In this document: positions 57,362-64,000 of the stretch, in pieces
How the letters are laid out: each line of letters begins with the position of its first letter
How positions within the stretch are numbered: the first letter of the stretch is position 1
DNA from: Gonatopus flavifemur
Lineage: Eukaryota; Arthropoda; Insecta; Hymenoptera; Dryinidae
Assembly (NCBI GenBank): GCA_018340375.1
Contig: JAFFJZ010000007.1
Coordinates: forward strand, 24,092,001 to 24,156,000
DNA: 64,000 nucleotides
Direction of reading: 5' to 3'
Notes under the pieces: generated by a model
What the model saw: the letters and a program-made list of their open reading frames with translations, nothing else
The model's database searches: none
What the model was told of the DNA's origin: nothing
Made by a program: the position numbers and the translations under genes

Positions 57362-60171
57362 GTAAGTATTCATTATATTCATTTCGATGTATATTCAAGC
57401 CATTCTATTCGAACGTATTTGATCGATTGATGATTCAAGAATGTTCCGAACTTTTGAATTAAAATCTTGATTCATCGCTGTACAGAGAAATATGAAAGGA
57501 CTGCATGTATTGAACGTTCCGAACGCAATTAGCTGCATTTGGAGATAATGAAAATTCATTTTTCATTCGAGATTACTCCATATTGTTTTTCCCAGACGAT
57601 AAATCGAACGATAGATGCATCTATGAGAAGAACAAAAAAACAATTTTGCAGCAACGAAAAGTTCATGAAACTTGTTATAAATAGTTGAATTTCTCTGCAA
57701 ATTTTCAAACTAGAAGAGATTATCTTCACTCTGATATTTCAAAATTTGAATCTAATAATTTCCACGATTGAAGAAAAAATCTACAACACATGCGCATGTA
57801 AAATAAAAATCATCACAGGTAACAATCGAGGATACGTTATACTATATGTCGCTGTCCCAATTCGGATTCTAGTTCAAGGTGTCTCGTTCCCGATAAAGTT
57901 CAAGTTCAGTTTTTGACAAAGCTGAAATCAGAATTTATATTAATGATTCAATGTAATGGATATAGGAATGAATTAAATTAGTTTCTTCATCGATATGTAT
58001 CGAAGAATAAATTGATTAAGGATATGTGTCGTTATATTTCTTTGACATTTTCTCGCGTTCATCGGCTGGATTTTTTTTACTCACGGAATATTAAAATATT
58101 TCATTATCGTCCCAGGTTCGAATATAATCTTCAAATGCAAATTGGGATGAAGTTCATGTAACTGTGTCCCCAAGGTTATATTATAACCAGGTTACAAAAC
58201 AGGTCATATCACCATGGTGTGTTGGAGCAACTAAGGTCGTTCCAATTCGTAACCAAGGTTATAAAGATGTCACTCGTAGTAAGAGTATTAGAAACATGTG
58301 TAGGAACGGTATTGTTCATATTATGATTGGAGGGACGAGATTGCTGGAACGCGCGAGGGAAGGAGATTTTAAGAGATTACAAAAAATGAAAGGGAATGAA
58401 ATTGATCCCTTATTTAATGTAAAAACGTGAGGGTGATTGAATTTTTTACAATATTTTTTTTGTCTGCATTGCTTATAATTGGTACTGTTTTTCACAATTT
58501 GAACATTCATTTGGGACTTGATTGTTTCATGTTACACTGTTAGAAACCGGTGCACAACTTTGTAGTAGGATAGAAAGTTTTTCTCACGTATCGCTGTTAC
58601 GGAATGTTGGCAAATTCCTTTGATTTCATTGTTATAAAATTCAAGATCATTTTTGATACGAAATTACTTGTTATATGGAATCATTATTGATAAAATTGCA
58701 TATGTATAGTCATTCCTTCGCATTTGTTTCTTTTCAAAAGATTTCCTCGATGTTTCATGTTGTTGGAGTTTAAATCGTTTATAGAAACGAAACGGAAATT
58801 CCTTCAAAATCTGAAGAATTATCATTATTTACCTTCTCAAATCAATTCCTTGGAATTCGGAACAGCGTTCAAAGAATATGCTACAAGATTTTGAATCTTC
58901 AACACCTAAATATTTTGCTAATCGATTACGAATGTGTTTCAATAAACGATTCAAACTCCAGCAACATGATGTTTCGAAAACTAAATTTACTAAAAAATTT
59001 CAATTTTATGATGAATGTAAATGAATAGAAAACGATTGATTTTGAGTGATGTGGACAACTATAATAATAATAACAACGGTACACAAAAGACATTAGTAAC
59101 ACCTTGACCCTGAATAGTCTGAAAGAGAATATATATACGTATATTCTCTCTTCTTGATGGTTTGTTCGACCAATTGTTGAGAGAATCGTGCGCCTAACAA
59201 CGTCATTAATACACATATTGTTCTCGCATATTCAATGTATTGATAATGATGATGATAATGCTGTGTAAGACATCATGTGACAGGAGAAAGAACGGTATCA
59301 TTGTCTATGCATATGACACTTGTTTTTCCGTATAAACACACATTTGAAACCAATTTAAAATTTCGTGCGAGGATTTGAGCGTTACTGTCCCTGCATTCGA
59401 TATCTCAATCTCAAGGTTTTATTAATTCCATTCGCTGTTTGATCATACCGTTTTTGAGAGATTTGTTCAATTGTGTAAATACTTCGTGATAATGTAATTA
59501 TGAGTTGATTTCGCCGAGAATTTATCTTTTGAATTCACTTAGGTATGCGAATACGTTTGTAATGTATGAGATACGATTGGAAATAATTTTTTTTTCGGAA
59601 TATAAATATACAAATTAAGCTCATGAGAATCAATTTAATTAGCGAACAAAACACTTACGTATTTATTTATGCGGTTTACGCAGGAATTCAAGTTGGGCGG
59701 ATAGTCGCCTTTGTGTAAAATGAACAATGATTTTATCGATTCAGCGTTCAAATACCGCATATCTTCGAAAGTGCGAGCAATTGCGGCACATGACTGCTGA
59801 GAGAGTACAGGCGATTTTCCGAGGTTTGGTTCTGATAAGTGATTGCTTACAAACGCGTATGAAAATATGTACTTGATTAAGAAATTTGGACAGCATTTTT
59901 TTGTTTTAATATACACGTGAAAGCAATTCTTGTATTCAAAAGTTGAACTTGATGGAATTTTTATAAAATACTTTTTGCACAAAATTTCTCTATGTTGCTT
60001 CTAATTCTCTTCCATTTGGTCTTCTCCTTCCCAAGTATGAAGAAGGTAAAATAAAAACGTGGAAATTTTGCAAATATGAGAATGATACATGGAATACTCC
60101 ATTTGAAAAAACAAATTCCTTTATAACCATGTTTCATGATCTCTTTTTGTCCTCACTTCAAGTCTTACCTA

Positions 60172-60318
60172 CACAGTAAAAAGTGAAACTTATTTTCAAC
60201 TTCAATATCAGCTTATTTTAAGATGCAATCAAAACTAGCCCTATTTCAGCTGAAAGTAAGTATCGAAAACAAATGCCGACTCAATAGAAAAGACTGAATT
60301 TCACTCAAGTTTTTACAG
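60172..60318. mobile_element. Diverged copy of the 15085-15284 MITE
   Basis: CACAGTAAAAAGTGAAACTT, then AATATCAGCTTA and the CAGTCTTTTC-type segments match that element; the right end TTTTTACAG is kept. TA flanks the left end. Confidence 0.7.
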
Positions 60319-60330
60319 TATAGCGTGTAT

Positions 60331-60402
60331 ACATGTCGGCCCGACATCGGCCCAATATCGGGATACCGGTGCGGTATCGGGCTAATGTCGGACCGATCGT
60401 GT
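60331..60402. repeat. GC-rich imperfect palindrome with repeated ATCGGCCC/GGGCCGAT words
   Basis: GTCGGCCCGACATCGGCCCA, then ATCGGGATACCGG, mirrored by CGGTATCGGGCTAATGTCGGACCGATC (in part). It stands out from the AT-rich intron and could be the terminal part of a transposon. Confidence 0.65.
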
Positions 60403-63400
60403 TTATATTCATCCGCTCTCTCACTCTCGATGAGAATTTGAAATAGTGAATGAAAATAACGATGATATGAATTTTTCAAAGTAATACTCAACCACTCGAT
60501 CAAGCAAGGAAATCATCATCATTATCATAAAGTATAGTGCGCGTTTTGAATAATGTCGCGGACCTCTTTCTCGCTCAAATGCCTATCCTCGATAGAGTGA
60601 GGAAGACACCATTCGGCACTATTCGGAAAGCACAGCGTAGTTTTACGTCTGGCGTGATTCAATTTCCTATCATCAAATAACCACAGCGTATTTGTGACAT
60701 CTTTTGTCCTTCATATTTTTTTTCATACATCAAAAACCTTTGTCTATCTTTATGAATTCCATCCTACATATTCTTCTTCTACAATATTATCATCAAGCTA
60801 TTTTATCTTAACAAGTATTCTATCCACTCACTTTTTCTAATCATTACGGACCTTCATAAATTTTCACTGGATCTTCTTCAAATTTTCCATCCATTCTAGT
60901 TCCAGCACTGTTTCTTTAATATTTTCAATTTCTAATTCCTGTTTTTCATATCTTTCCCTCATTTTTTTCCTTTGGAACATGGGGAAATTAGGGAAAAGGA
61001 ATGAACAGAGACGGTCTAATGTCAATTACATCACGTTTCAAAAGTCTCTCCTTTTTCATTCATCAAACCCGAAAAATGAGAATCTACTCTATAATAAGAG
61101 TCTAGTACATCTTCCTCTTAATATCAGTGGTAATTCTTCCAGCGTTTAGAGGAACTGCCACATCAATCCTCTAAAACTCAGAGGAATATTTACTAGCCTT
61201 ACATTTCAGAGGAATATTCTTAATTCTAGCATACGATTTTTTCAGTACAGTGTTTTTCATCTTCCAATTGTGACAGCCATACGGCACAGTATAGGTAACT
61301 GTTACCTCCTCCTCACCAAATTCACGTAGTTTTCCCTTACTTTTTCCTAAAGAATGGAGAAACGCCATAAAAAAGACACGCAAATTTTGTCAGTGTCGAG
61401 GAAGAAACTCAGAAAATTTTTCTTGAATAGTTTCAAATGTCCTGAACTTTTTCCATTTTTCTGAACTCATCTCTTAGAAACGTTACTTCTTTTCTATGTC
61501 TTAGAGATTTTCACTTCTAAAAATCAACAAATTATATCTTTTTAGACTTTTTATTATTAGAATAAAATACTGTATTCAGGGAAAGTCCCTTATCTACTCA
61601 CATATCGTATAATTAACTTTTCCACATTCAGAAAAACTTCAAGAAAGTAAATTTCGTGTTTAGATTTCTATGGCAAGAGGGGTTTTAGAATAAATACACG
61701 TTTATTGGGAGTGATTTCCTTACAGCGTTTTTAGTAGTTTTTCTTGACACCCGTGGTGGATTTCGTCCTCTCAGAGTGAGGAAATTATTTTTTCATCGAA
61801 AATGAAGAATGTCTCCACCACATTGAGCAATTATTTTGTTTTTTGAGTGTTGAATCCTCCACAAATGAAGGGGAAGTCCACCAAATTATGGTGAAGAATT
61901 TCCACCATTCTTCGGAGGAAAATTCCACAATTAATTTCCTACAGTACTGAAATCATGGAGAAACCTCAGTTTGGGATTGGTTCCTTCTTTCAGAAATTGG
62001 AATCCAAATGGATGGATACATGAGAATTATTCAATCGCCAAATTGTCTCGTTTGTATCTGGCAACCCTGCCATAAAATCTCCTCAAAGGGAAGACCATTT
62101 CGATCTCTTCGAAATGACGAACAAGAATTTGATTATTGATTGGATGATGTTATCCTATCTGCTCTGCTGGACATGTCTGTTGGAACCGAGCGGAAGATTG
62201 CTTTCAGGCTTTGACCAGTTTTTGTTCCTAGAAATCCGGTTGAGAATTGATAAAATTTCTATCCTGTTTTATGTAGACAACCTGCCGAAAATTAACAGCA
62301 TGTTCCAATTTGGTCATTGAGGATGAAATCGAGTAACAAGCTTATCAGTTTTTCATCGGACGTTCAGAGAGAAAAACCGTTCAAAGCTTGACGATTATTT
62401 TTTAGCGGCTGCTGGTAGTCATTTTTAGGTGTATTGTCAAAGTTGAGCCCTTGGAGTTATTTAGATTGAAACTATGTAGGTTCAATGAAATTTTCTTAGA
62501 GAATTATATACAACATTCAGAATTCTGAAATTCAAATTTCTTCATATCAAATTTAATTTTTTTTCCCGTGACAGAGGTTTTTGCGAAGGTAATGCCACAA
62601 AATATACATTCAGCAACCACCGTTCCTATATTTCATTGAAAATCCCTTTTCTTTCAAATGTAGTAATAGGCAATACTTAACCATATCGATACTTCTTATA
62701 GAGAATTTGTCGAGTTTATATCGAAACTGATAAAGTATGGATCAAAATTTTATCAAAGTTTCATAAAAAATATTGATACTGTCAAATATTACCCATTCCC
62801 GAAAGCATGGATGAAAGATTACCCTCAGTTGAGTAAAACATAATGGGATACAGTGGCATTCCAGTAATTTTCCAAATCAGCCTGATTTCATTTCATTCAA
62901 TAACAGGCAAAAATTCTTTCAAACTTTTTTAACGTGTTTACTAGTCGAGTGTAACCAAAAGAAGTAAATTTTCATTTATAATCAAGTGAAACGAGATAAA
63001 CAAAATCTGGAAATCCGCTTAAATGTCACTATGTTTCCGTTTTATTCAATTTTGGATAATATTTCGTGAATTAATTTCCTTCTTGTAGAAGTATGTTTAT
63101 CAGGTTCAAAATAATCAGCGTACATGAAGCTTCACTTTTCATAATTCACAAAAGTATGTTTTCTCATCATTCAATGAGATAACGCTGCTTCTTGTTCTGC
63201 ATATTTGAATCTCCTTTTTTGAAAAGAACTGAATTCACGTTCAAAAAGTTTGCAATGACGAACCCAAAGTCATCATTACCACTTGCTACCCGCTTGTATC
63301 AACTTCTACCCAATGAGAAAAATTTGGTCAAAGTCATGTTAAAATGACGAACAAATTCAGTCACTTTATAATAATTGAAAAATGGCGTTGCAATAATTGA

Positions 63401-63623
63401 GCGTTTCTCGATATGTCTTTGATGTTAGTTCGATATGAATAATCGAAATGGTATTGAAAATATATCGAAGTGAATCAATTTTTAGTCAGTCCACAGAATC
63501 ATTTTTCAATCATTATAAAGTGACGGTAATTTGAATTTTTGTTTCAATTAGGTACTATTCCCTATATACTTCAATGAGCCCATAAAAAATCATCGGAATG
63601 CAGAGTATTTACACTAAATTCTA

Positions 63624-63942
63624 CACGGAGAAAAACGAATAGTTGCAGCAACTACTTAAATAGAGTCCATTTTCGACAATCTACTTGAATAGTTGCTGCA
63701 ACTACTTAGTAGTCAGGACAAGTATCACGTTAGCTGCCTCAACTAACTCGATAGTTGCACTAATTAACGTAAATACCTGGCAACTTATGGAGTATTTTCC
63801 TTAGTTAGTGCAACTATCGAGTTAGTTGAGGCAGCTAACGTGATACTTGTCCTGCCTACTAAGTAGTTGCATCAACTATTAAAGTAGATGGTCAAAAATC
63901 GACTATCTGAGTGGTTGCTACAACTATTCATTTTCCTCCGAG
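63624..63942. mobile_element. 319-bp fold-back MITE, CACGGAGAAAA ends, TA duplication
   Basis: CACGGAGAAAAACGAATAG at the left, ATTTTCCTCCGAG at the right, TA on both sides. The arms, about 140 bp, are built from words such as AGTTGCAGCAACTACTTA and are near-perfect inverses around 63775. CACGGAG family. Confidence 0.92.
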
Positions 63943-64000
63943 TACACTGTGAAAAATAATCGAATTTTTTCCATCCACGAGTATAGAAAAATTCATAATT

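Larger units (their letters stand above)
57362..63623 (+). other. SIFaR: First intron of the GPCR gene (continues past the window)
   Basis: No exon with TM3 sequence was found in the remaining 6.6 kb, so the intron is longer than that. It contains a decayed MITE (60172-60318), a GC-rich hairpin (60331-60402), short repeats with AGAGGAATATT near 61110-61220 and a fold-back MITE near the end. Confidence 0.7.

Overview
This is eukaryotic genomic DNA, most likely from an insect. It is AT-rich, its two host genes have introns with GT-AG boundaries and arthropod-type products, and it is full of Tc1/mariner, hAT and miniature inverted-repeat (MITE) elements. A hymenopteran is a reasonable guess from texture, but nothing here proves the order.

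Region 1 (about 3.4-22 kb, + strand) holds the 3' majority of a large classical-type cadherin gene. I could chain 14 exons by splice site and phase, plus one tentative last exon. They give about 1,700 residues: 11 cadherin repeats (the first one cut by the upstream intron), a membrane-adjacent domain, one transmembrane helix and a cytoplasmic tail. The juxtamembrane motif YILDDQK, the domain after it and the DPEPFC tail motif point to the cadherin-23 type, probably the orthologue of Drosophila Cad87A. The signal peptide and first repeats lie upstream of the window. Introns of this gene carry several transposon relics, including a pogo-like remnant and two elements with many copies of a short motif.

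Region 2 (about 22-56 kb) has no host gene I can defend. It is a transposon graveyard. Recognisable elements are a hAT with a perfect 8-bp target duplication (33.6-35.7 kb), a mariner (37.3-38.6 kb), a Tc1 (40.0-41.4 kb), a mariner-superfamily element with about 373-bp terminal repeats and DD41D-like spacing (41.5-43.5 kb), and a second mariner broken by three TA-site insertions (50.1-53.8 kb). Two of those three insertions are inverted copies of one 1.05-1.1-kb family that carries an internal tRNA-like promoter. Many fold-back MITEs are present, several sharing the terminus CACGGAGAAAA. There is also a roughly 160-bp degenerate tandem array split by transposons, and an inverted array of roughly 280-bp units.

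Region 3 (56.7 kb to the end, + strand) holds the first coding exon of a peptide GPCR, most like the insect SIFamide receptor (N-terminal tail, TM1, TM2). It is followed by more than 6.6 kb of intron running off the window.

The two host genes have no evident functional link. The most unusual recurring themes are DNA elements with terminal inverted repeats that carry tRNA-like (Pol III A-box/B-box) modules, seen in three unrelated element types, and elements carrying five to seven copies of a private 8-10-bp motif.
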